DNA from: Rhizophagus irregularis
Lineage: Eukaryota > Glomeromycota > Glomeromycetes > Glomerales > Glomeraceae
NCBI RefSeq assembly: GCF_026210795.1
Contig: NC_089444.1
Location: 2,346,501-2,410,500 of the forward strand
Direction of reading: 5' to 3'
Length of the DNA stretch: 64,000 nucleotides
A program made the position numbers and the translations under genes. Under the pieces are notes generated by a model, which was not told the DNA's origin, did not search any database, and saw only the letters and a program-made list of their open reading frames with translations. Positions 24,556 through 35,455 of the stretch are shown piece after piece. Each line of letters starts with the position of its first letter. The stretch's first letter is position 1.

Positions 24556-26265
24556 ATGGAATCGCATAATAACTATTCGTTAGAAAGTCCATCCCTTTTC
24601 CACAAGGACGGAAAAAATGATCTCGACATAGTACCCAAACCCATAGTAGACACATATCTTCGTTCGCCAATATTTCAAGGTATCATTCTTGGTTGGATTG
24701 CTTCCATTTTGATAGTGATGTTAGCTATTTTTGTGGGCACACTAAGTCATATGATAAACTTCAATGTCATATGGAACTTGCGTGTTGGTATCTTTTTATC
24801 TATAGTAACAGTAATCACAAGGATAATGTCTGTTGTTGTAGGGTTCATGTTGCCAGCTATTTTAGCGGGAATACTCTCCTTCATTCAAATACCAGTTCTA
24901 AAGGTGTCAGGTGCAACAATCATTAAATTAATGGATGCATCCATGACTCGTGGATTATGGAGTACCTTAACTTCTTGTTTTAACTCTGGTCGAATTTATA
25001 AACTCACTATAGTTATTGTCTCAGTATTGGTGTGGCAATATATAACATCAGCAGTTGATTTATACGTCCATATCACTGCCACTGGAAATGTCCAACAATT
25101 ACCTGGCCAAATAATTTCAAGCGCGAGGGCAATAAACTTGGCAACCAACTGTACTGAAGATTTCCCTGTCTTTAGTACATGTGGACAATGGGAATCAGCT
25201 TCCAATGGTGGGATAAATGATCTTGCCAGAGCATTGGAGACTTACCAAAACACAAGCAAGACCTTACAAGTTTGGCGCGCTGATGGTGGAGTTTACCTTT
25301 TACAATCATCGCCCCCAGTACAAGCCTATTCATACTCTGGGTCAGGTATTTTCTTACAACCCTCTTGTGAACCTATCAGTAAGATATGCAATTTAGAAAA
25401 ATATTCTGGTCCCCTGACAAGATACACCTGCCCTGAGACATTATGGTCTGCTTCAGGGAACACACAAGAACATGGTATAAATGATGCGTATGTGAACCTT
25501 ACAACACTGATTTTTAAACAAGCACCAAGTATTTATATATCACATAATCCAATACATGCGATTATTTCTGCACGATATCCCAGAGGGGGATTTGAAGATT
25601 ATGATTCTGAATTTGTAAGAGAAATGCATGGTGACCTTTCAATCCTAATGCATTGCCAAATACATGCTTCATTAATTGAATATGTGATCACTCTTGGAAC
25701 AATAAAAGCAACCACATTTGGAACTTTAACCAACGCACAGCTTCTAGCCCTTGCAGGTGCATCAACTCGTATGAATCAGCGAGCATGTCATGATATTGCA
25801 AATATAGTGTACAAAGGAAATAGTACATTATTTGTTAATGCATTTGCACAACAATGGGCTTTAGCAACTATTGCTTCATTTACCGGCGCAGTACAAGAAA
25901 ATGAAGAAAATGGAAGAGGATATAATTATGTGCTTGAAGTGGATATAGAACAAACTGTTGTTCCACTTTCAGCTGTCTTACTCTATGCTATTGTTATCAT
26001 ATTTCCACCATTAATCTACTCATGTATATGTCTTTATTCTTTAAAAAATTGGTCAAATAATATACACATCAACTGGACACTTGCTGAATTCATCTGTATA
26101 CCACAGAGACTACTTTATCAAACCTTAATTGGTGAACATTATGTAGATGATGCTTGTTTAAAGAGTTTGACAATGCAAGAAAAAATCCTTCAAAAGGTTG
26201 AATTTGATATTAAAGTGGAAGATGGGCATATAGTGCCACAAAAATTAAAAAAAGAAATTCAATAA
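24556..26265 (+). CDS. Intronless polytopic membrane protein with glycosylated loop
   Basis: 569 residues in one exon. Hydrophobic segments at about residues 41-65, 76-112, 150-170 and 468-494. Between the third and fourth lies a loop of about 300 residues with about ten Cys and potential N-glycosylation sites at N198 (NCT), N232 (NTS), N314 (NLT) and N422 (NST). The tail after residue 495 is probably cytosolic (NWTLAEFICIPQRLLYQ). This four-helix, large-ectodomain layout recurs in fungal surface proteins of unknown function; I do not recognise a named family. Codon use is visibly less AT-skewed than at the F-box and kinase genes, and no introns are present. The start is the first ATG in frame. 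Real gene: likely; function: unknown. Confidence 0.75.
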   Translation: MESHNNYSLESPSLFHKDGKNDLDIVPKPIVDTYLRSPIFQGIILGWIASILIVMLAIFVGTLSHMINFNVIWNLRVGIFLSIVTVITRIMSVVVGFMLPAILAGILSFIQIPVLKVSGATIIKLMDASMTRGLWSTLTSCFNSGRIYKLTIVIVSVLVWQYITSAVDLYVHITATGNVQQLPGQIISSARAINLATNCTEDFPVFSTCGQWESASNGGINDLARALETYQNTSKTLQVWRADGGVYLLQSSPPVQAYSYSGSGIFLQPSCEPISKICNLEKYSGPLTRYTCPETLWSASGNTQEHGINDAYVNLTTLIFKQAPSIYISHNPIHAIISARYPRGGFEDYDSEFVREMHGDLSILMHCQIHASLIEYVITLGTIKATTFGTLTNAQLLALAGASTRMNQRACHDIANIVYKGNSTLFVNAFAQQWALATIASFTGAVQENEENGRGYNYVLEVDIEQTVVPLSAVLLYAIVIIFPPLIYSCICLYSLKNWSNNIHINWTLAEFICIPQRLLYQTLIGEHYVDDACLKSLTMQEKILQKVEFDIKVEDGHIVPQKLKKEIQ

Positions 26266-27349
26266 TAAAGTATTATTATTCTTAAATTAATTTTAATTAT
26301 TGCGAAAAACTTGCTAACTTTATTCGGTTGTGTCTATTATTTCATACAATACTAAATCTGTTATCTGATAGAAGTAACATTTGTTGTCTATTAAATATTT
26401 GCTGGTATGATACTAGTTTATACAGTATCTAGAGAACTTTTGTTCCAAAGTTTCTGTACAAAGCATACGATAGCTTCTATGTAAAGCGTACTTTGGATAT
26501 CGTACTATTTTTTGTAAATGCCGTCTTGAGCATGAACACTGGGTACTATTAGTATCATATATTGCACTTCGTAAACATAATAATGTTATAAAATAGTTCA
26601 CAATTTTTTTGCTAAAAAATTTTGTACGACTAACTATTGTTATGTTTTCGCACTTTATGCGAGTTTAAGTTATCCAACCATTTGCATTCATTTGAATTGG
26701 TTATAACGATAACGAATATTTGTATGTTGTTCGGTGATATGTCTAGATAATGTCTTGTCTGAGCCTAAGTTTTTGTTGCAGATTGAGTAGGTATATTTCC
26801 CCTGTTGGTACAATTTTATTAATATTCTTCAAGCCCTTGTTGAACTGGTTAAAGGTAATAGTAGTATCGGTGGTATTGGTGAAACCACGAAGAAAAAAAA
26901 ATAAACATATGACTATATGAGTACGCTACTAGTACATTATTTACATTATTTTGTAACACCCAACATATGATCTGTTTCGATATAACTGTATTCTTGCTCG
27001 AGATATCCATCCTGACTCTTACTTTATAAATTCTGTTTAATAATACCAAGGAAGAACTTACTTATCTGACGAACGCACATCATCAGTATTTTTTTTCCTC
27101 TTCTTCAGTATTTCTTTCATTGTCTGATTCTCTTGTTAAGGAATGAAATTTCTTACTGAAAGGTATAACAAATAGGATTTATATGATAAAGAGATATGTA
27201 ATGTTAAAATATTTATTATTTAAAATTAGAATATACAGAAAAACTACGAACATTAACTATAATTAAGATAAAAGATAAAACTTTTGACAAAAAAATAAAC
27301 ATTTAAATAATATTAATTAAATCAGCAAATTTATTATAATTACTAAAAA
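26266..27349. other. Intergenic spacer
   Basis: No supported gene; open frames at 26,413-26,601 and 26,849-27,049 look accidental. Confidence 0.35.
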
Positions 27350-27690
27350 AAAAAATAAGAATACTAACAATAAAAGAATAATAATAATATTTCTGAAGAG
27401 AAAACTATATAGTAGCAAATATTAAAACTAAATGAATGATAAAATAAGAGAAATTATATATTGTCATGATATTACTGTTGTAGATCAAACTTAACCATGT
27501 CCCAAACCTTACCATCGGCCTAAATCATCGGCCCAATCTAATAATGCCTTAAGACTGTACCAACGATGTTCTCCTAATTCAGGCCGATGCCCGATGGTAC
27601 AATTGGTACATGGTTTGATTTGGTTTACAACATCACCAATTATAACAGTTTCTTCTTCTCTTTCTTCTTTGATACCACCGGTATCACATT
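27350..27690. repeat. Block also present at 35,655-35,815, here split by a MITE
   Basis: Words shared with 35,655-35,815: AAAGAATAATAATA, AAAATAAGAGAAATTATA, AACAGTTTCTTCTTCTCT and ACCGGTATCACATTTTTT. The copy here is interrupted by about 150 bases (27,483-27,625). Confidence 0.55.
27483..27625. mobile_element. MITE with ATCAAACYNAACCATGT ends
   Basis: Left end GATCAAACTTAACCATGTCC then ACCATCGGCC. The right end, reverse-complemented, reads AATCAAACCATGTACCAATT then ACCATCGGGC. It lies inside a block that is uninterrupted at 35.7 kb. Confidence 0.5.
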
Positions 27691-28191
27691 TTTTGCTATT
27701 ATGTTAGATTATGTTCTGCCATTTTATTATCAGTCTATTATTAGTTATAGTTATTTTTAGTTTTCTTTCAGTGTCTAACCATAATTCACTATTACGGAAA
27801 TTACCTTCTAAATCTGCTTTCAAGAAATTGTGACATGATATAAATCATTATTTTTGCGATGCATAGCCCTACAAATCCAAAACGAATTTCGAATTAAGAG
27901 AAAATAGTTTCTAACACTGATCAAAAAAATTTGAGAATAGGTTCTCTGAAAAGATGACACTGAATGATGACTGGAGAAATAAAGAAAGGTTAGATTCCAA
28001 TGATCCAGGCTTAATTGTGTGCAAATATAATTTCTCGCATGTACTATACTTTAGAGTGAAATGAAAATAATATCTCTAACTGTGGTGCCTCTAAGTTCAC
28101 TATTATTTAAAAGCATGATAAATATAACTAGCTTATTACGTCATTCACAGAAAATCACGTTACACTTTACTATAGAAAATAATATTATGAC
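27691..28191. other. Spacer, nothing recognised
   Basis: AT-rich; no supported gene. Confidence 0.35.
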
Positions 28192-28520
28192 TACAGTCAT
28201 ACCGATGCAGCTTTTTTGGAAAAAAATATCGGTATATCAAAATATCGGTACATGTAATTTGTCAGCAGAATTATAATGCGCCCAAAATCTAGTTCTTGCC
28301 AGCATTATGGTTAACATTTTGGCCAACCAATAATAATTTCAAAACTCATATGATCGTTAACTCAGCCAAATTTACGGTGCTGGGCAAAATTAAGTATCAG
28401 TGTAACCAAAATATCGGTATAATGAGGTTTTTTATTAGTTGCGAAACGGGACAAAGGAAATTCATCGGTATATGTCAATTATCGGTATATAAACTATCGG
28501 TATATCGAGGTTAGACTGTA
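28192..28520. mobile_element. MITE with TACAGTC ends and ATCGGTATA repeats
   Basis: Left end TACAGTCATACCGATG. The right end, reverse-complemented, is TACAGTCTAACCTCGATATA. The word TATCGGTATA recurs near both ends. TA at both edges suggests a Tc1/pogo-type element of about 330 bp. Confidence 0.55.
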
Positions 28521-29090
28521 AATAGTTTCATTATATTTGAAACAATAAAAATTAAATCAGAAACAGGCTGTGAACCAAAACTATAATAATTCTTGTTTAC
28601 TAAATCAGAATTAAACATAGCTTATTGTGCGTTCTGATACAACGGATATATAACCAAGCGATGTTTATAACAGAAACGTAATAGGTAAGTAAATAACTAC
28701 CTTATATGTTTTATACAAAGGTTCACTATATTTATATAATAGAGTTTTGTTTTCACGATATAATCCCAAAAACTCTAGGGATATTTATTTATTAATGAAT
28801 TTATATATTTATCTTTTCTTATTAATTATTAAAATAATTTTATTAACTATTTATGTTATTTATTTATCTTTTTCATGAATTAAATATTTTCTAGAATAAT
28901 AAAAAATAAAAAGTTCTGTTTTAATTGTAAATATTGACATGTAAATAATAGATTCAAAGAGCCTACTAATAAATAAAATTAAAAAAATTAGTAAACGTTA
29001 TTAATAAAGAAATAAATATCCATAATTTTTTTCTGAAAAAAAAGCAAAATAAAAAAATAAAAATGGCAAGTCTCACAATGAAACTTACCG
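28521..29090. other. Spacer, nothing recognised
   Basis: AT-rich; no supported gene. Confidence 0.35.
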
Positions 29091-30290
29091 TTTTAAAAAT
29101 CCTTAACTTTTTCATCAATATCAATCATCCCTAATGAAATCTTACCCATCTAAAAAAAAGAAAATATTGAACATTAATAAACATTTTGTTAAAATCAATA
29201 AATTTTAAAAAAATTGGTTCCTATCAAAATCCTATTTGATCCCTTATAACTAATGTTCCCTAGCGTTTCTAATAAAAAAAAATATATGGTAGTCTCGCCC
29301 AGCCTACCATTTCTATACGCCTATAAAACAAAGAAAGGGATATTAGCAACGTCCCTAATATTAAAAAGTAAAAGAAATAAAAAAGACATAAGTTTTATAA
29401 AACTTACCATCTTTTAAAAATCTAAATCTCCAAAGACTCAAATCCCGAATCCTACAAATAAAAGAAAAGGAAACCATTAGAAAATGTTTCCCTAATGTAA
29501 AAAAATAAAAATTGTAAATTTGTTGTGAAACTTAACCAAATTCCTGAACTCGCCTTCTTCTTCAGGACTTTCACCTTTGGAGAGTTTGTCAAACTCTGAA
29601 TAATGACCTTCTTGGGTTGGTACTATCCAATATTCCTAAACATTGTCGTAACATAATCCAATTCCGCCTTAGAAAGGTACTTTTAATCCTCATATAGACT
29701 TCATCAATATTATAGATCTGTCTAAAAAGAAAAAAAATGAAATGTTAATAAGCATCTCGTTAAAATAAGCAAAAGAAAAATTTTTTTCCCACTAAATTCC
29801 CACGCATCCAAATACAATTTAATTTTATTAATCTCCAAGTTCTTTTCTTACTCTCAGTTATGGCTATTAAACATCAATGGCTTTCTTGATTGTGAAATTG
29901 ACTCAGCCTGATACTTCTTTGCCTATAACTTTGAACTGGACCTTCAAACAAAAAAAGAATAAAGGAAAAGTTAACAAACATTTCCTTAAATAAATCAGTA
30001 AATTTAAATTTTGCAATGAAAATGTGTGAAACTTACCAAATCCCAATTTGAACACCAGAACTGGTATCTAAAAAATTTGATAAAAAAAATAAATTTAAGT
30101 TTTGCAAGGAAAATGTTGTGAAACTTACCAAATTCCAAGTCAAACATTGGAAACAGAACCTAAAATTTTTAAAGAAACATTAGAAGACGTTTCTATTAAA
30201 AAAAAACAAAAAAAAAATTGAACTTAATAAAATGTTGCAAAACCTACTATTTCATTTCAAAGTTAGTTCCCAAGCTGAATACACTTGAAC
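29091..30290 (-). CDS. Possible mini-exon gene (tandem exon-intron units)
   Basis: Read on the minus strand, the region is a series of short exon-like blocks between (T/A)AG acceptors and GTAAGTTT(C)A donors: 30,290-30,248 (43 nt), 30,159-30,129 (31 nt), 30,067-30,037 (31 nt), a block near 29,941-29,825, one near 29,693 down, 29,635-29,537 (99 nt), one near 29,452-29,406, and a last near 29,142-29,091. The 99-nt block is fully open (EYWIVPTQEGHYSEF, then an acidic stretch). The two 31-nt exons and their following introns (GTAAGTTTCACA) are related copies. The last block reads MGKISLGMIDIDEKVKDF and then a stop. The complete chain and start codon were not resolved. The function is unknown; small secreted repeat proteins with mini-exons are one possibility. 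Confidence 0.4.
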
Positions 30291-30584
30291 CTATAAAAAA
30301 AAAGAGAAACATTAAAGACCACTTTTTTTAATAGGTTCTGAACATTTCTGTTCTTTTTTTATAAAAAATGTTATCTAAAGTCTGCCAAATCATCTGTGCA
30401 GCTTGATCAGCTGAAATGCATTCGGACGTGCAAATTTGTCATTCATGCGGTGATTGATCAACATATTTTTTTTTGCATAAATATTGTTACCTCAAACTAA
30501 TGTAAAAAAAAAAAAATTAATAAAGACGTTTAATTTAAAGAAAAATTCATCTTTTTTTTTCAGTTAGGGAGAACTTTGATAGTA
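30291..30584. promoter_or_regulatory. Spacer between two divergent mini/micro-exon arrays
   Basis: About 290 bases separate the minus-strand mini-exon blocks from the plus-strand ATG at 30,585. If both arrays are genes, this would be a shared divergent promoter. No specific motif seen. Confidence 0.3.
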
Positions 30585-30690
30585 ATGGCTTACAATAATG
30601 ATAAAGGTAAAGAGTTCATGAATATTTAATACAAATTAGAATTATTCTAAAATTTTAATCAAATTGCAATAAGTTTCAAGGAATCTGAAG
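30585..30690 (+). CDS. Candidate first exons ahead of the micro-exon array
   Basis: ATGGCTTACAATAATGATAA at 30,585 opens a 22-nt exon ending in AAAG before a GTAAAG donor (30,607). A second block, 30,674-30,690 (17 nt) if the acceptor is AATAAG, ends before GTAAAT. Joined they stay open and would leave the following array in phase 0. An alternative acceptor (30,681) gives an early stop. Tentative; transcript evidence would decide. Confidence 0.3.
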
Positions 30691-31301
30691 GTAAATAAAA
30701 TATATAAGTTAATTTATTAAATTTAATTTAACTATAAAATAACAATTATTTGTAAATAATTTATAGCATTTTATATAATAATGTAATATTCACATTAATT
30801 AAAACTATGTTCTTATTTATTAATTATATTAGATTATTTAGCTCGTAAGTAATAGTTACCTTATAATTAAATAATAATGGAATTACTTATTTTTGTTATA
30901 TTCCATGCATATAACTAAATATTTTAATGTTTTATATTTTATATAACTCAACTAATTATACATTCTTTATTTAAATGATTAGATTGTAAGTGACATATAT
31001 ATTTAATTATAGTATATACTTTTGTATTATATTTATATCTAACTAATTAATGATTAATAATACTACAGGGTGTAAGTTATTTGTTATTAAGATTTCTATT
31101 ATTTATATAATTTAAACTAATTAAATTCTTTATTTAAAAAATCATTTAATAATATAGCTTGTAAGTAATTTATTTAATTCTATTTTTATGTATTTAGGTA
31201 TTATTTACATTTAATTTAAACTAACTAAATTCTTTGTTTAAAAAAATTATTTAATAATGTAGTTCGTAAGTAGTTTATTTAATTCTATTATGTATAATTT
31301 A

Positions 31302-31493
31302 TTCATCACATGTGCGATGTCATTGCATGTCACACATGTCACACATGTCACACCCTGCTCTCTCTTTTTCATTTTTCATGTATTCTGGGAACAGAAATTT
31401 TTTGCTGTAAAAACTATTTTTCACACTTCTCTTTAAATGCCACGTGTATTATGTAATTTTGTCTGAAGGCAGTGCATCGCTATGAGTGATGAA
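31302..31493. mobile_element. MITE inserted in the micro-exon array
   Basis: Left TTCATCACATGTGCGATGTC. The right end, reverse-complemented, is TTCATCACTCATAGCGATGC. The composition (CACATGT repeats, CCTGCTCTCTC) differs sharply from the surrounding array units. Confidence 0.5.
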
Positions 31494-31996
31494 AAAATTC
31501 ATTTATATATATAATTTAATTTAACTAAATTAATTAAATTCTTTATTTAAAAAATTTAGAGAGTAAGTTATTAATTTAATTCCATTATTATATATTTATA
31601 TAATATTTACATACTAAAATTATTTAATAATATAGCTTGTAAGTTATCTATTTAATTTATTACTATTACACATTAATATAATATTTTATACATAATTTAT
31701 TTATTTAAAAATTATTTGGCAATTTCTTTTAGTTGGTAAGTTATAAGTTATTTTATTATTATGTCTGTATTTATATAATTTAAACTAATTAAATTCTTTA
31801 TTTAAAAAGCAAAATTATTTAATAATATAGAAAGTAAGTTATTTATTTAATTCTATTATTATGTATTTATATATATTTGCATATAATTTAAACTAACTAA
31901 ATTTATTACTTAAAAAATTATAGAAAGTAAGTTATTTATTTGATTTTATTATTGCATATTATATAATACATCAAGGGAATTGTTTTAAGTATAAAC

Positions 31997-32096
31997 CTGC
32001 AATAGGATGTAAATTTACATAAATTTGTGTTAAATATGTAAACTTATATAATTCATGTATTACGTATGTACTTAGGATTACATCCATTGCAGGGCT
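31997..32096. mobile_element. Short inverted-repeat element inserted in the array
   Basis: Left AACCTGCAATAGGATGTAAA; right TTACATCCATTGCAGGGC. The ends are complementary over about 18 bases with one indel. It sits between two array units. Confidence 0.5.
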
Positions 32097-33854
32097 ATGA
32101 TGCCTATGAATTTTTATATCTAAGATAATTTCTTACTTAAAAGATTGTTTAATAATATAGTTCGTAAGTTATTTAATTTAATCCTATTATATTATATATT
32201 ATATAATATTTACGTAAATTTTAAACTTTATTTAAAAATTATTTAAATATAGGAAGTAAGTTATTTATTTAATTCTTATTATTACATATTTATATAATAT
32301 TTATATATAATTTAAATTAACCAAATTCTTTTATTTAAAAAATTATTATTTAATAATATAGAAAGTAAGTTATTTATTTAATTCTATTATTAAATGCTTA
32401 TATAATATATAATTTAAACTAACCAAATTCTTTATTTAAAATATTATAGGGAGTAAGTCTATTATTATTTTATTTATATAATATTTATATAAAATTTAAG
32501 CTAACTAAATTCTTTATTTTAAAATTATTTAATAAAATAGCTCGTAAGTTATATTATTTATTTAATTCTATATTACGTATTTATATAATATTTATTATAA
32601 AAATTAATGAGGAAAAAACGGAAATTATCGTCGTAACCTTATATAATTTAAACTAACTAAATTCTAAATTATTTGGCAATCTATTTAGCTGATAGGTTAT
32701 AAATCATTTATTTATTACATGTTTAATAATATATATATATTAATTTAAACTAATTAAATTCTTTACTAAAAAATTATTTAACAATATAGTTTGTATGTTA
32801 TTTATTTAATTTATTATTATAATTATATAATATTTATACATAACTAAATTCTCTTTTTTAAAAATTATTTAAAAATCAAATAAATCAATATAGTAAAAAG
32901 TAAGTTATTTATTTAATTTTATTATATTTCTATTATTACATATTTATACAATATTTATAAATTATTTAAACTAATTAAATTCCTTATTTAAAAATTATTT
33001 GGTAATTTATTTAGCTGGCAAGTTATAAATTATTTATTTAATTTTATTATTATTACATATCTATATAATAATTTAAACTAACTAATTTCTTTATTTAATA
33101 AATTATTTAATAATATAGGAAGTAAGTTATTTATTTAATTTTATTGTTACATATTTATATATAATTTAAACTAACTATTTAAAAAATTATTTAATAATGT
33201 AGCTGGTAATATTCTATTATTGCATATTTCTATAATATATTAATTTCTAATTTATTATTTATATATAATTTAAACTAATTATTTATTAATAATATAGGGA
33301 GTAAGTTATTTATTTAATTTATTATTAAATAATTGTATAATATTTATATATAATTTAAACTAACTATTTATTAATAATATAGTTGTAAGTTATTTATTTA
33401 ATTCTATTATTATATATTTTTATAATATTTATATACAATTTAAACTAACTAAATTTTTATTTAAAAATTATTTAATAATGTAGTTGGTAAGGTTATTTAT
33501 TTAATTCTATTATTATATATTTTTACTAACTAAATTTTTATTAAAAAATTATTTAATAATGTAGCTAGTAAGGTTATTTATTTAATTCTATTATTATATA
33601 TTTTTACTAACTAAATTTTTATTTAAAAAATTATTTAATAATGTAGCTAGTAAGGTTATTTATTTAATTCTATTATTATATATTTTTACTAACTAAATTT
33701 TTATTTAAAAAATTATTTAATAATGTAGCTTGTAAGGTTATTTATTTAATTTTATTATAGCATATTTATATAATATTTATATATAATTTAAACTAACTAA
33801 ATATTTTTATTTAAAAAATTATTTAATAATATTATTTAATTCTATTATTATATA

Positions 33855-35455
33855 TTTTGTATACATGACTGTGTTGAATTTGGATCAGCTGATGCAAAAT
33901 GACGAAAAGAGGCTATCAAAGTCCGAACAATAGAAAATCTGCGTAAAAATCTTGGAGAAAGATATGAAATTTACATGGCAAGAACTACATTAAAAAGTTA
34001 CTTTTTACCTCATCAATCAAATTCACTTGCAGCAAAGGCACATCATCATTCAGCATGGGTTGCAGTTGCTGGAGTTTCGCGTACTGAAATGCGTGAACAT
34101 CTTGATAGCCATTATTGCCTTGCATCAGTAAAATGTGCGAAGCAATTTGCTAGCACTTTTGCAAATGTGTCAGTTATTATCTCCCAAGATGACAATGCAA
34201 AGATAGGACTTGGGTGCCTGCAGTAGGTCGCACATTCCGCACATTACAATCTGTTAACGAACCTACAACCATAGCAGACCATGATTTTCCTATGGGATTC
34301 AGACAAAATTAATCCCATCAGTGTATTTAATGATAACCCCAAGTGAATCCAATGATGAATTACAAACAGGAAGATTGGCAATTTTTGTACGTCCCCAATA
34401 GTCTCTTGGTACATCATCATTTACACATAGTCACATATGCAAGATCTGGAAAGCCTTTTATCAAATTCTCAATATGATTATGTGCTAAAAACCGATGAAA
34501 CAATACGGCCAATATGGATTTTATTAGTAGATGGAGGGCCAGATGAGAACCCTAGACACTTAAAAAATATAAAAATCTATTGTCAACTTTTTAAGAAATT
34601 TGATTTAGATTTTTTAAGTATACGAACCCATGCTCCAGATCAATCAAAATACAATCCAGTTGAAAGAGGCATGGCAACATTGTCCGGTAAACTTGCTGGT
34701 ATTACGTTGCCAATTGATCATTTTGGCACACATTTGGATTCACAAGGCAAAGTAATAGATGCAGAATTAGCCATTCAAAATTTTCGCTATTCAGGAGAAG
34801 CCCTTTGTGAACTTTGGCGCCGTGATTAATTTTTGGAAGGAAGGTTGATGCTAGTTATGCTGAGCACATGCAGTTTGAGGGGACAGAGAGAAAAAAGGTT
34901 GAGGAGTTAAAAAGAAAAGAAAAAGATCAAAAAAGATCAAATGACAGAAATAAAGAAGTAACACATACCCATCATCCTGATGAATGTTTTGTGCCATGAT
35001 CTTGGGTGCCATGATCTTGGATTCTCTTAATATCAAACGATGCACAAATGCAAGTTGCTGTGGACCACTCAGAGCCAAAGAAGCTATGGACTTTCTTCAT
35101 CTTTATAACGGCTTCTTACCACCAGTTACAAAGGCTAAAGATGGCCAATTCACAAACCCAATTCACCTTTTCAGTATGGAGATATTCCTGAAAATACCAG
35201 GTTATGATGCCCATTGTGAATCTATTGAAAAAAATACATATTTACGACTTTGCTGTCCTGTTTGTCAAAAGTATTTTCCCACTCTTACATTTTAGTAAGT
35301 CATAAACGTATAATGCATCCTACTACCCGTAGACGGCCTAGGAAATAACGAAATTCATCTTTTGATGATTTTTCTCTTCTTCCATCTCAACGAAAAAGGT
35401 CATATGATGAAATGGAACTTGAACCAAAGGCTTATAATTCGGATGAAGAATGAAA
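33855..35455 (+). pseudogene. DDE transposase with C-terminal C2H2 finger, broken
   Basis: Pieces in order: an N-terminal stretch up to SVIISQDDNAKIGLG (first Asp); a frameshift near 34,213; VPAVGRTFRTLQS to FPMGFRQ, with a second shift near 34,310; GRLAIFVRPQ then a TAG; 34,437-34,829 with ILLVDGGPDENPR (second Asp) and KYNPVERGMATLSGKLAG (Glu); another break at 34,829; a Lys/Glu-rich linker; then CTNASCCGPL and LCCPVCQKYFPTLTF with later SHKRIMH, which makes a C2H2 finger across a frameshift. The Asp-Asp-Glu pattern supports a DDE transposase; I do not name the superfamily. A 15-nt word GTGCCATGATCTTGG is doubled at about 34,992-35,021. It begins right where the micro-exon array ends. Confidence 0.65.

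Larger units (their letters stand above)
30820..33840 (+). repeat. Tandem array of about 27 intron-like units with 3-nt micro-exons
   Basis: Units of about 85-110 bp. Each has a 3' splice site (typically TTTAATAATATAG), then three bases, then a 5' splice site (GTAAGTTATTTATTTAATTC), and later a branch-point-like ACTAACTAAATTC about 30-40 bases before the next acceptor. The three bases vary: CTC, ATT, GGT, CTT, TTC, AGA, CTT, TTG, AAA, AAA, TTC, GAA, AAA, GGA, CTC and, after weaker units, GAA, CTG, GGA, TTG, CTA, CTA, CTT. None is a stop codon. One unit (near 32,890) has six bases and one (near 33,375) has two. Units near 32,682, 32,787 and 33,010 have damaged donors. Two MITE-like insertions interrupt the array. 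Confidence 0.75.

Noticed and set aside
28192-28514. Two open frames of about 72 codons in the 28-kb region
   Set aside because: They lie largely within the TACAGTC-ended MITE and its ATCGGTATA repeats.
30820-33840. CRISPR-like array
   Set aside because: Spacer-like parts are only three bases and the repeats are long, AT-rich and carry eukaryotic splice signals; no cas genes; the organism is eukaryotic.
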